Assembly (NCBI GenBank): GCA_001970855.1
Contig: LSSN01001465.1
Coordinates: forward strand, 1 to 11,924
Direction of reading: 5' to 3'
Source: Smittium culicis
Taxonomy: Eukaryota; Kickxellomycota; Harpellomycetes; Harpellales; Legeriomycetaceae
Length of the DNA: 11,924 nucleotides
Part shown: positions 1 to 8,088 of the stretch, one piece after another
How positions within the stretch are numbered: position 1 is the first letter of the stretch
Layout of the letters: the number at the start of each line of letters is the position of its first letter
Program-made: the position numbers and the translations under genes
Notes under the pieces: generated by a model
The model's input: the letters and a program-made list of their open reading frames with translations, nothing else
Databases searched by the model: none
What the model was told of the DNA's origin: nothing

Positions 1-684
1 CACCATTTTTGGTGCGCCCATAGACTATCCCAGATAGCCAAGTTGGCGCTGCTTTAAATTCGCTAATTTCTAGTCCAATATTATTTTTTACTGCCAGCAG
101 TAGACCGGTGCCACCTTTGGCGTGATCGGCTTTTGCCTCTATACATGTGTATCCTGGTATGCGGCAGCGGTAAGTTTTTTTAGTTAAAAAAGTTTCCTGG
201 AGTGCCAGGATATCGGGCTTAGCACTATCTAACTTATAAAAAAATTCAGATAGTGCTCCAGTTCGTCTTTTATACTCTTTATGCCTCGTATATTGTAGGT
301 CATAACCGTCAGAGTGTTGTTTTTTGTGCAATTTAATTTTCGATTTTTTCGGCCAGTGAAATTAGCGGATCGAAATTTTTTATTTTTTTCGCGCCTAATT
401 TTTGCGCCCAGAGCTTTTTCAATTGATTTTATTTCAGTTTCTGTGAAGTTAATTTTTTGACCGTTAGTAGAGTGGATTTCGTGCCTCCACTGGCCATTGC
501 GTTGTCTTAGTTTTTTTACTGTAAACTGATGGTCTTTCAGAGTGCTATTGAGCACTATGTACTTTTTTACAGTATCTTTTTTGAGTTCTTGGACGTTGAG
601 AACCAAGAATTTATTGACATTTATTCGGAGATTTTTTCGGTTTTTTTGCCATTTTATAATTTTTTTAGAAGTTTTTTGATTCAT
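1..684 (-). pseudogene. LINE ORF2 N-terminus with EEP endonuclease, frameshifted and cut by the window edge
   Basis: Translation starts at the ATG at 684 and stays open for 151 codons to a TAG at 229-231. The last part contains the start of an endonuclease/exonuclease/phosphatase domain (TLTVMTYNIRGI, with the metal-site Asn). In another minus frame, from about 240 to position 1, the same domain continues without a stop: PDILALQET carries the catalytic Glu, followed by a KGGTGLLLAVK strand and a W..GIVYG strand. The two halves meet at a run of seven T (minus strand, 234-240), where one extra base would restore a single frame. Residues 1-120 before the endonuclease are basic (many Lys/Arg) and I do not recognise them; a basic nucleic-acid-binding role is only a guess. 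The endonuclease would nick target DNA to prime reverse transcription. The frameshift could be real decay, an assembly error in a homopolymer, or less likely programmed slippage. Confidence 0.72.
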
Positions 685-713
685 ATCGTATGTATGTTTT
701 AATAATTATGACA

Positions 714-923
714 TCAGTACTCTACATCAGAGATTTCCTGATGTTCGGCGTCAGATCCAGGCTCTATAGCAGCTTTATTGCTTCCTGGAGGCGCCTTGTC
801 TACATTTGTAACGAATTTATTAAACGCTTGTTCTGATATTTGCCCCATTCTGGCTTTTTCTGCCATCAATGCGTGCTCTGATGGGGGGCTATACCCATCA
901 GAATCGCTTTTAGGGCTGACCAT
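714..923 (-). CDS. Small ORF upstream of the LINE endonuclease ORF (possible ORF1)
   Basis: This 69-codon ORF runs from an ATG at 923 (A at -3, G at +4, a favourable context) to a TGA at 714-716. An in-frame TAA lies just upstream, so this is a real frame start. The product is acidic and polar (Ser/Asp-rich N-terminus with SDSDGYSPPSEH, acidic C-terminus). It has no zinc knuckle, RRM or coiled coil that I can see, so it is not a typical LINE ORF1 nucleic-acid-binding protein. It ends 29 bases before the ATG of the endonuclease ORF, in a different frame. It could be a short genuine ORF1, the N-terminus of one long polyprotein separated by a second frameshift, or a chance ORF. Its codon use is less T-rich than the flanking DNA, which supports a coding origin. 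Confidence 0.45.
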   Translation of the reverse strand: MVSPKSDSDGYSPPSEHALMAEKARMGQISEQAFNKFVTNVDKAPPGSNKAAIEPGSDAEHQEISDVEY

Positions 924-1340
924 AATTAATTAAATTGGTGTTTTTTTTTTTTGTGCTTTTATTTATTTTTTGGTTTTTTTTGTGTATGCTTTTTTTTTGT
1001 GTCGCAAATTAGTCGAAATAATCAAATTCGTTAAATTCGGCGATTTGCGTGCTTTTTTTTTTCGATTTGGCTAATTAAAACCGTGCACCAAACTTGGGTG
1101 CTTACAATTTAATTGCAATAGTTAAACTTTGTCTAAAGAGACCAAACTTGTACCAAAATGTATCTCTTGGCAAGGTCAACAAAGTTGAATTAATAAGTTA
1201 AAGTCGATAGACTACTACGCGTTCGATAGTTATAGTCAATTTTATTTATTAATGGGCGTAAAAAAAAGTGAATAGTAGATAAGAAATAAAATTTTATAGA
1301 TTCTCTAATCCTATTGGCTCGTCCAAGAAAAACTTTTCTA

Positions 1341-1352
1341 AGAGAGAGAGAG
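1341..1352. repeat. (AG)6 microsatellite
   Basis: This is a perfect AG dinucleotide tract of six units in AT-rich spacer. It is short and has no visible link to a gene. Confidence 0.8.
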
Positions 1353-1538
1353 TCTTACATTATATACTATAAAAATTTTTACTAGCTCATTTATTCGCTC
1401 TATTTTTATTGGTTTGTAAGTTTCGATTTAGTTTTATCCAATAAGATGGTAAGAATTAATATGTCTCCTCTCTGAAGTATTATGAATGACTTATATGTTT
1501 TTATTCAGTGAGATAGGTAGGTTATAAATTGATTAAAT

Positions 1539-1548
1539 GGGGGGGGGG
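1539..1548. repeat. G10 homopolymer
   Basis: Ten consecutive G sit in otherwise AT-rich DNA, followed within a few bases by a run of T. A C10 run occurs at 6681-6690, so poly-G/C tracts recur in the spacers of this genome. The exact length may be unreliable because such runs are hard to sequence. Confidence 0.85.
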
Positions 1549-1860
1549 AGGCTTTTTTTTTTAAATTGGAATTTTGGTTATGGGCCTCCATTTTTTAAAA
1601 TTGGTGGAAACTGGCAGAAAATCGTGAGTACTTAATAACTAGAGTTATCTTCATAAATCGATTAATTGATAAGTAGATTGTAAGAAAGGATATAAAATAA
1701 TCAGACAGATAAAAAAGTAAAATGATATTTTTTTTAAATAAAAAAGGTTTAAAGTCATGGAAAATATAAAATGTGTATTGATAAAAAAATTAAGGTCGAA
1801 AGTATCAAAAAAAAAACATTGGTGGGTAGGGTAGGAGAGGAAAGGGAAATATTTAAATTA

Positions 1861-4800
1861 TTATTCAGTAGCACCAGATTCGTCTTCACCGATAATTCTT
1901 AAAAAGACTTCATCAAGAGAGGTCTGACTGATACCCCAATCATCAATATGGTATTTGTCTTTTAAGCTGTCGAGTTGAGCGTACAAGTAAGCGATAAGGC
2001 CAGGTTGGGGCTTAAATTCCCAGGAGGCGCCGTTGATAAAGTTATCGACGATTTGGGCGTCAGAAGGAAGCATTGATTCGATGAAATTTTTAGCTTGGGG
2101 TAGGTACATTTTATTGCAAGAGATCATTACCAAGAAGCCACTTCCGTAAAGTTGTTTTAGGCGCAATTGTGATCCGATGCATCTCATTGTTCCTTGGGCC
2201 ATGATACCAATTTTATTGCAGAGAACTTCAGCTTCTTCCATACTGTGTGTGGTTAAAACAATGGTTCTTCCTACTTTATTTCCATTAATGATGTTCCAAA
2301 CAGTTCTACGGACTTCAGGATCAAGACCGGTTGTTGGTTCATCTAAAAACACGACACTTGGGTTTCCAACAAAAGCAATTGCAATACTGAGACGGCGTTT
2401 CTGACCACCAGAGAGGGTTTTTGAGAGTTTATTTTTTTGCTCAGTTAGGGCAACACGTTCGATGATATCATTAACAACGGAAGCTTCTTCAGATGGAGGG
2501 ATACCTTTTAATCTTGCGTAAAAGTATAAGTGTTCAGAGATGGTGAGATCATCCCAAAGGATGTCGTGTTGGGGGCAAATTCCTACGTTTCTGTAGACTT
2601 GTTTAGTTTCAGTAGTGACGTCGAAACCAGCTAAAGTGGCAAATCCAGAGCTCATTTTGTACAAACCGCTCATCATTGAGATGATAGTAGTTTTACCAGC
2701 ACCATTGGGGCCTAATAAACCAAAGATGGTACCCTTTTCGATGGATAGAGTGACGTCCTTCACGGCGATTTTACCAGACGGGTAGACTTTACGAACGCGG
2801 CGGAGAACCAAGGGGTTGTCTTGAGGGAATTGATTTTGGAGGGTTCTATTTCTTTCAGCTTTAACATCAATATCTTCAAATTCGAGTTCACTTTCGTCGT
2901 AAGATTCCAATTCTCTTGGGATTTCAGCTTGCTTTTTGAACAGGTCGGTGAAGATAAAGTGCCAAGGTCTGCGGATACCAAATTCACCAGCTAAAGTCAA
3001 GTTGAGGTAAATGGCGAGTAGAAGGTATACTGCCCAACCGATGACTAGGGCGATGATGAAGTTGAAAACGTCATCTCCAGGTTTAACATCGGATAAGGTG
3101 TAACCAGCGCGTTCAGTGGAAATGGCAGCAGCGTTTAGTCTAGACATGGCTCTGTACATAGCGAAGGGGGGCCAGATTAGGTAAGCGAGAGGAGGGGAGG
3201 AGGTGTAAATGAAGGAGATGGTACTGTCAATAATGACACCCCAGAGAACAATGAGGTAAACTAGAACTTGAGACGATCTTGATCTTTTAAATAACGAGCT
3301 TAGGAAGAAAGAGATGGATATGATGACGTTACCCCAAATGAGTAGGAGAATGATTAGGAGGGCCAAACTTGTTTTAGTGAACATTTCGAGTTTGAATGCT
3401 TTTCCGCCGATTAAGAAGAAGATAGAGGACCAAACGGTTAGGATGAAGAAGTGGATGTAGTGGGATATGTAGTAGTAGCTGTATTTCAAGCCGTTCATTT
3501 GCATCATAACTAGGATACGTTCTTCTTTTTCTTTGACAAGGATGAGGACAAAGATAGAGATCAAGAAAGAGACACCGAATGGGTAAAGGGAGGAGCCGAT
3601 AAGACTTCCGATGGGTATTGTGAATTCATAAACGAAGACCTGAGGCATGGCTCTTAAGAGGTGAACGATACTAGCTTCGGTTTTTTTTAAAGAGTCACGA
3701 AGGAAGCTGTTTCCGAGTATGGTTTGCTGAGTGAACATTCTTTCTATTATAGAGGGGACGTTACCAGCGTTAGAAATCTGCAAATTTTCACCGACTTGTA
3801 GGATGTAGTCCCAGTTTCTTGAGGCTGAGTCAGCGTTATTGAAATAGAGGGCACCCCAAGGCATTTGGGAAGAAATGGACGAGGTGTTTCCAAAGTAGTA
3901 GAGTAAAGCGTTTAGGGAGTCAGAGTCACTTGCATTACCGGATTTAGCATTAAAAACACTTGGGTCGATAGATTCGAAACCTTTAAGGGTGGCTCTGATG
4001 TAGGTGGCGAGTTCGTCGTCAAGATCAGCAGGGGAGGAGGTTGAGGAGGCAGATTGTTGGAACCAAGGGACGGGTAAGAAGGAGTAAGTAGCAGAGGAGT
4101 TAGAGGGATTTATGTTGAGGAAGAAGTTGGTGTTGGCTTGGTTTAAGAAGCCAGAGCCTTGGTTGTTAGATATTATAGATTTAGTAGAGTTGGAAGAGAG
4201 GAAGTCTTGAATGGCAGAGCCAGAAATCAGGGAGGAGGGGGAGAAGTCAGAAGGGGTCATAGTTATGGGGTTTATTTTGTTTCTGAAGCCGGCGTTTGAA
4301 GAGGGGTCTTTTACAATCATCCAAGGGATTTGCTGGTTTAAGAGGAGTCTTAAGGGGTTGGCTCTCATGAAGTTAGTATTTAACCAGCCACCTAAAGGAT
4401 CGGGCTTATTAGTAGCATCTAATCTGGCAGATAAAGAGACGTTAGGATTGACAAGGTAAGGGTTTGAGAAGTTGTAATTTTTATCGTAAGCCCATACACA
4501 GCTTGGTTGGGTATCAGCGAGAGTATAGGGGCGAGATTGGCCAGTTGAGTCAGAAATGGTGAAAGGGAGCAAGTAAAAGTTGGTGGCATAGTAGGTTTTG
4601 GAGGAGGAGGAGTGGGGAATAGTTGAGGGGTCAACGGTTGGCAAGAGGTTGATATTGTTTCTGGACAAGGGTAAGTTGAAAGCGTCAGAGGCGTTTTGGT
4701 TAGAGCACATAAGAAAGTCAGTTTTTGGGAAAGATTTGGCGACGAGGTTTTTGATGAGGATTCCGATGATGCCACCGATGGCAACCATCATTAAGGGGCA

Positions 4801-4923
4801 TATAGCGACACAGCATATGTTGACTTTATACTGTCTCTTCTGGTAAGAAAGCTTGCTTCTTGCCAAAGCACGTAGCTGGTAAGATTTCCTTTGGTTAGTA
4901 TTAGAGCCGTTTCCAGAGTCCAT
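1861..4923 (-). CDS. ABCA-subfamily half-transporter with a large extracellular domain (1020 aa)
   Basis: This is an intronless ABC transporter with one membrane domain followed by one ATPase domain, the layout of ABCA half-transporters. The start at 4923 has an ACCATGG context and precedes the first membrane helix (about residues 36-60); the next Met codons fall inside that helix. Residues about 62-435 form a large Ser/Asn-rich extracytoplasmic loop with several N-X-S/T sequons. Helices follow at about 440-463, 485-506, 515-543, 549-572 and 620-645; the loop EKEERILVMMQMNGLK (about 465-480) is the ABCA-type cytosolic coupling segment. An acidic linker leads to the ATPase domain: Walker A GPNGAGKTT (Lys744), Q-loop Gln785, signature LSGGQ (837-841), Walker B VVFLDEP (Asp861, Glu862) and H-loop His893. 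The C-terminal SQTSLDEVFLRI (999-1010) is the conserved ABCA tail motif. All catalytic residues are present, so it should hydrolyse ATP as a dimer. ABCA proteins usually move lipids; the substrate and membrane here are unknown. It is divergent to the second transporter. Confidence 0.93.
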   Translation of the reverse strand: MDSGNGSNTNQRKSYQLRALARSKLSYQKRQYKVNICCVAICPLMMVAIGGIIGILIKNLVAKSFPKTDFLMCSNQNASDAFNLPLSRNNINLLPTVDPSTIPHSSSSKTYYATNFYLLPFTISDSTGQSRPYTLADTQPSCVWAYDKNYNFSNPYLVNPNVSLSARLDATNKPDPLGGWLNTNFMRANPLRLLLNQQIPWMIVKDPSSNAGFRNKINPITMTPSDFSPSSLISGSAIQDFLSSNSTKSIISNNQGSGFLNQANTNFFLNINPSNSSATYSFLPVPWFQQSASSTSSPADLDDELATYIRATLKGFESIDPSVFNAKSGNASDSDSLNALLYYFGNTSSISSQMPWGALYFNNADSASRNWDYILQVGENLQISNAGNVPSIIERMFTQQTILGNSFLRDSLKKTEASIVHLLRAMPQVFVYEFTIPIGSLIGSSLYPFGVSFLISIFVLILVKEKEERILVMMQMNGLKYSYYYISHYIHFFILTVWSSIFFLIGGKAFKLEMFTKTSLALLIILLLIWGNVIISISFFLSSLFKRSRSSQVLVYLIVLWGVIIDSTISFIYTSSPPLAYLIWPPFAMYRAMSRLNAAAISTERAGYTLSDVKPGDDVFNFIIALVIGWAVYLLLAIYLNLTLAGEFGIRRPWHFIFTDLFKKQAEIPRELESYDESELEFEDIDVKAERNRTLQNQFPQDNPLVLRRVRKVYPSGKIAVKDVTLSIEKGTIFGLLGPNGAGKTTIISMMSGLYKMSSGFATLAGFDVTTETKQVYRNVGICPQHDILWDDLTISEHLYFYARLKGIPPSEEASVVNDIIERVALTEQKNKLSKTLSGGQKRRLSIAIAFVGNPSVVFLDEPTTGLDPEVRRTVWNIINGNKVGRTIVLTTHSMEEAEVLCNKIGIMAQGTMRCIGSQLRLKQLYGSGFLVMISCNKMYLPQAKNFIESMLPSDAQIVDNFINGASWEFKPQPGLIAYLYAQLDSLKDKYHIDDWGISQTSLDEVFLRIIGEDESGATE

Positions 4924-5260
4924 GGTAAATATAAGATATATCTGGAGGCAGACAATAGAATGGTTAGAAGGGGGGTATTATAAATAAAATTAAAATGAGA
5001 GGAGAGGGGGGTTGTTGAATTTATTAGTAGGCGTTAGGCGAGTTGTAATATGGGATAAAAAGAAAAGCAAAAAGAAGAGAATATATTGAAAAGGGTCCGG
5101 AGGGTACGAGATTAAGGGAGAAAATAAATAGCGATCATTAAATAAAGGGAGATATTTTATTATATTTTTTGTAATAGAGGTTTTTGTTTAAAAGGATTGA
5201 ATTGAGCTTGGCAGCGGAATTGGGGCAATTAATTATGGAATGGTATTCGATGAGTTTTAT
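4924..5260 (-). promoter_or_regulatory. C+T-rich 5' leader/promoter of the 1020-aa transporter gene
   Basis: In coding sense this stretch is strongly pyrimidine-biased with little G; on the plus strand it shows runs such as GGAGAGGGGGG and GAAGGGGGG. Hand counts of plus-strand G against C are 20:2 for 4981-5040 and 17:4 for 5221-5280, falling to 11:11 by 5341-5400. C+T-rich tracts upstream of start codons are common in highly expressed fungal genes, and the matching gene at 8089 has one too. No upstream element was tested; its extent is taken from where the skew ends. Confidence 0.5.
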
Positions 5261-5261
5261 A
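5254..5261 (-). promoter_or_regulatory. Possible TATA box (TATAAAAC)
   Basis: On the minus strand this reads TATAAAAC, about 330 bases before the ATG of the 1020-aa gene and near the point where the pyrimidine skew begins. The identical octamer lies upstream of the divergent gene at 7813-7820. In AT-rich DNA a match can arise by chance, so this is tentative. Confidence 0.28.
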
Positions 5262-5380
5262 TTGGGCTTAGCAGTGAAAAGTAGGATTTCGAGTAAATAC
5301 TTGGCTAATCAGAATTGAGATTTCAAAATCGTCAAGCTAAAAGCAGAATCGCCAAAACAAGGATTTGCATTCCAATAATT

Positions 5381-5535
5381 AGATAAAGCCAGTCAAATGG
5401 GATTGTAACTAGATTACAGGCGGTCGAATGGAATGGCGCTATGATTAAAGGCGGTCAAATAGAAAAATAACAAAAATACAGACGGTCGAATAGAATGATA
5501 ATTAGATTACAGCAGCTGAATAGAAATGTAATTGG
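5381..5535. repeat. Degenerate 31-bp tandem repeat, about five copies
   Basis: Copies start near 5381, 5411, 5442, 5473 and 5504. The core GTCRAATRG (in the context AGATTACAGGCGGTCRAAT) recurs at 5392, 5423, 5454 and 5485 with exact 31-base spacing, and a diverged copy (GCTGAATAG) sits near 5515. Copies differ by several substitutions and one-base indels at the ends, so the array is old. It lies about 460-610 bases upstream of the minus-strand transporter start and beyond the end of its C+T-rich leader. The phase of roughly three helical turns per unit would place repeated sites on one face of DNA, but no factor is known to me. Confidence 0.8.
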
Positions 5536-5900
5536 GTTGAAGAAAATAGATCCGAAGAAAAAACGGAGGTTTCAAAATGCCAAGATTATATGGGGGGTAC
5601 AAAGTTATAATTCCGCTAAATAAAAAAACATACGCACAATTCTTGGACGTTGAATAAAAGGTAAAAGAGGTAAGGTGGATTGTAATTAGACCAACTGTTG
5701 CTTAATTGCACATAGGCGATAGGCTTGCAATTCAAGATTAGATTCGATAAGAATAAGGTTGATGTGACTACTAATCATACCCAGTCTAAATACCCCTTGA
5801 GCAATTGAATCACCAACAAATAGAAATGCGTGATATTATAGGCCATAGATAAATCGTAAGATAATTAAAGCAGGAAATAAGCCTATCGTGCCCGTACTGT

Positions 5901-5916
5901 CGAATAAAAATATTCG
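5901..5916. repeat. Small perfect inverted repeat (hairpin)
   Basis: The arms CGAATA and TATTCG flank a four-A spacer. This short hairpin-capable sequence is in the divergent spacer. It has no downstream U-tract feature or gene to give it a role. Confidence 0.6.
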
Positions 5917-6272
5917 TCTACGATTTATAATAGAATTATTTATTTTGCTGCGATTTGGAAATGAGCCAATAATTGAAAGAGTCATGAAATAATAGGGACA
6001 CTATTGAACGCAGATTTATACGTTTTGGGTAAAAACAAAACCAGCCAAACTTTGCTGTGAAAATGCAAATAGACCTAACTATTTTTATTTAAATTCGGAA
6101 AAAGTGTGCGCTTATTTAAGGCTTAAGTAAATAAAGTATAGGGGCAAGAAGTCCAAAGCAAACTCTTTATTTGCTAGCTGAATACAATGGAATAGTTGAT
6201 TCGCAGCATTATATAAAACCATTTGCGCACCTGGGTAGAAAAAAAGGTTCTGTTATAGGTAAACAATGAAAT

Positions 6273-6363
6273 CAATTGGATAGAACAAACGGATTGTTTG
6301 CCTGGCCAATTGTCGAAGGATGGACGAATGCAGCCGTGAATGTTGATTCTATCCAGCAATTGG
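6273..6363. repeat. Nested inverted repeats in the divergent spacer
   Basis: An outer imperfect inverted repeat pairs CAATTGGATAGAACA (6273-6287) with the complement of TTGATTCTATCCAGCAATTG (6343-6362), allowing a two-base bulge. An inner hairpin is CAAAC-GGATT-GTTTG (6286-6300). A third pairing uses GCCAATTG (6305-6312) with CAATTGGC (6357-6364). These alternatives cannot all form at once. The block could be a remnant of a small foldback element or a structured regulatory site. Confidence 0.5.
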
Positions 6364-6680
6364 CAAGTGGGTGAGTAGGTAGAAGTGAAGAAATGGAGAT
6401 GATCGCACAGTTTGTCCGAAGTTTCCGTATGTACGCTTTCTGAATTTTCCGAATATAAGTTTTTATTAGTTGTTTGTTTGTTTGCTGGATTATTGATGTG
6501 GAGGATTTAGGCTGCCTACTCTTAGCAAAGAGCTAGAGAATGCGCATTAGTAAAAACATTCCAGCTTTAACTCTACTGACAGCTATAATATACTGCTTTT
6601 GAAACATTTCCGTTGTCAGCACAAACATTCCTTTTATCGTACGCCATTTACCCATCTCGATCTTATGTTTCATAACACTT

Positions 6681-6690
6681 CCCCCCCCCC
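6681..6690. repeat. C10 homopolymer
   Basis: Ten consecutive C are flanked by T-rich DNA. It is the complement-type counterpart of the G10 run at 1539-1548; the flanks of the two are not clearly related. Confidence 0.85.
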
Positions 6691-6941
6691 TTCATTTCTG
6701 CCATCTTTGAGGAATGCATGTGGTTCTACAAACACGTTTATTAGCTAACTGCCATGCAAACTCCGTGCCAAGCAAAATACTTAACGATTGTTGGCTAAAA
6801 AAATTCACCGTAATTCTGAGTCACTTCAAATACTAATTGAATGCCAAGAGTCTTGTTTCAGATGATTATTGCTTGAGATTATGTAATCTTCTTTTTTTGC
6901 CCATATCATAAACAAGCAATTATTTATCGCTAATTAAAAAG

Positions 6942-7428
6942 CCAATAATGTCTTTATTAGCCATCTAGATACACCTTAAATTAATAAATTGGCTAATAGA
7001 GATTCTTCCCAGGAATTTCACAACATAAATTTAGCGCAATTAAGTAAATCAAAATGCGATTCGTATATTTTATAGGCAATACTAATATTTAGTATTCAAC
7101 AATCAAATTCGTAACTGAAAATTGGCGAGTATATCTACGCTATATTTGCTCGCTATTTCTCGTAATACAATGTTACACTGGCCAATAGCTGAAACATAAT
7201 ATGTCTTAAATAGGTCAAATTACTAAAAAAAGCCAATAATAAAAACAAAATCAAAAGGATTGCTGAGCATAGATTTATCTATCATTAATAATGCTCCAAC
7301 AATCTTATCTAAATTCGCTGTAATTGGCGATGATCATTGATAAACTAAACGCCATCATAGGAATTCTCCAATAGGGTTCTCATCATTATATCGAGGTGTC
7401 AAAATACGCTGTAAATAGCCTAGCCAAT
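6942..7428. promoter_or_regulatory. Cluster of CCAAT-box pentamers
   Basis: CCAAT or its complement ATTGG occurs at 6942, 6988, 7121, 7182, 7233, 7323, 7368 and 7424, and four of the CCAAT-orientation copies read GCCAATA. Roughly one would be expected in this length at this base composition. CCAAT is the binding site of the fungal HAP/CBF (NF-Y) complex. The cluster lies 660-1150 bases upstream of the plus-strand transporter. The pentamer is also common in the spacer at 1081-1860, which weakens a promoter-specific reading. Confidence 0.35.
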
Positions 7429-7812
7429 AACGTAAATTTAGAAAAAAAAAACAAACCTTTTACTTGAATTATCCATCTTGAGCAGTCCGGTTCACCTTAC
7501 TCGCCAAGTCACATAAAAACGCAAGCTATAATTTCTTGTGCTCTAAAGCCCTTTTCTTCAACAGCCCAATTTTGCTAACTAAACTTGCAATATTAACCGC
7601 TGGGAATTTTATCCTCCCTACTAAACAAACAGTTGTCATAAAAAAAAAAAAAAAGCAAAAGGAAAAACAGATAAAGCTTGGCTCCAGTAACCGCAATCTC
7701 CATCTCCATCCCCGTCCCCAACCCGTCCATATCTATTACCACATCAAAAAGGAAAATAAAAAAAAACTCACTTTAATTCTCTGTTTAAACATCTGACGTT
7801 TTTTTTTAATTC

Positions 7813-7820
7813 TATAAAAC
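7813..7820 (+). promoter_or_regulatory. Possible TATA box (TATAAAAC)
   Basis: TATAAAAC sits about 276 bases before the start codon at 8089 and directly ahead of the long C+T-rich tract. The same octamer is found in the corresponding position upstream of the divergent gene. The C skew already begins near 7440, so the true start of transcription may be further upstream. Confidence 0.33.
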
Positions 7821-8088
7821 TTACCTTTTCCTCTCTCGCTTACGTAGTTTGACTTGCCTCTCTCATCCTTCCTTCCCCACTATCCTACTCTTACTTTCTT
7901 TTTTGCTTCTCTTAACCCTCTCTCTCTCTCCCTAACTTTACTGCTATTCTCACTTCTATTTATTTCACTTACTCCCCCCTTTTTAATCTTCTGACCTCTA
8001 TACACCCTATTAATCTCTCCCACGTATATACAATACACCCCCTTAACACCTTCCAAATTACCTCAATCTCTCTTCTCTTGTCTAAAAT
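7821..8088 (+). promoter_or_regulatory. C+T-rich 5' leader of the 933-aa transporter gene
   Basis: This stretch is almost free of G; for example 7921-7980 has 23 C and one G, with a CTCTCTCTCTCC run. The start codon follows in a good context (A at -3, G at +4). It mirrors the leader of the divergent gene in coding sense, so the two genes share promoter style. It is probably untranslated leader and/or promoter. Confidence 0.55.

Larger units (their letters stand above)
1..923 (-). mobile_element. 5' part of a LINE-type (non-LTR) retrotransposon
   Basis: Read on the minus strand, this block gives a short ORF, a second ORF 29 bases later, and then an endonuclease domain of the apurinic-like (EEP) class that continues past the left window edge. 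That order (leader, small ORF, endonuclease-containing ORF) fits the 5' end of a non-LTR retrotransposon, in which endonuclease precedes reverse transcriptase. The reverse transcriptase itself would lie to the left, outside the window. No LTR is visible. The true 5' end of the element is not defined; an A-rich leader (T-rich on the plus strand) extends to roughly 1080. The element points away from the transporter genes. The family call rests on the endonuclease motifs and is fairly secure; the boundaries are not. Confidence 0.75.
924..1860. other. AT-rich spacer: LINE leader and 3' flank of the first transporter gene
   Basis: No gene is visible here. From 924 to about 1080 the plus strand is full of T runs, i.e. 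an A-rich leader of the minus-strand LINE. Around 1087-1150 the 10-mer ACCAAACTTG occurs twice, 54 bases apart. Further right are an (AG)6 tract at 1341-1352 and a G10 run at 1539-1548. The stretch 1700-1860 is the 3' flank of the minus-strand transporter gene. I find no AATAAA on that strand (TTTATT on plus) within about 250 bases after its stop; the nearest TTTATT I see is near 1240-1250. Confidence 0.6.
4924..8088. other. 3.2 kb divergent intergenic region without a recognisable gene
   Basis: No credible coding sequence is seen: the few short open frames have no family motif and partly encode homopolymer Lys from A runs. No tRNA or other structured RNA gene was recognised by eye. The region holds the leaders of the two divergent transporter genes at its ends, a 31-bp tandem repeat array (5381-5535), several inverted repeats (5901-5916, 6273-6363), a C10 run, a weak duplicated block (7097-7445) and many CCAAT/ATTGG pentamers. 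It is most simply read as a long shared regulatory region, although unseen non-coding transcripts cannot be excluded. Confidence 0.6.

Noticed and set aside
1087..1170. Short repeats and hairpins around ACCAAACTTG and AAGAGA/TCTCTT
   Set aside because: The stems are only five or six bases and the 10-mer repeats only twice; too weak to call an RNA or transposon end.
4419..4784. A 121-codon Pro/Thr-rich minus-strand open frame
   Set aside because: It is an alternate-frame shadow of the C-rich 5' part of the ABCA gene; the Pro/Thr content comes from the C skew.
5381..5535. CRISPR-like reading of the 31-bp repeat array
   Set aside because: The copies are contiguous and degenerate with no unique spacers, and the context is eukaryotic.
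6174..6359. A 61-codon minus-strand open frame
   Set aside because: It overlaps the inverted-repeat block, has no motif or start context of note, and this length is expected by chance.
7536..7796. An 86-codon plus-strand open frame in the divergent spacer
   Set aside because: Its middle is Lys encoded by A runs, it has no recognisable domain, and it precedes the likely promoter of the 8089 gene; it looks like chance.
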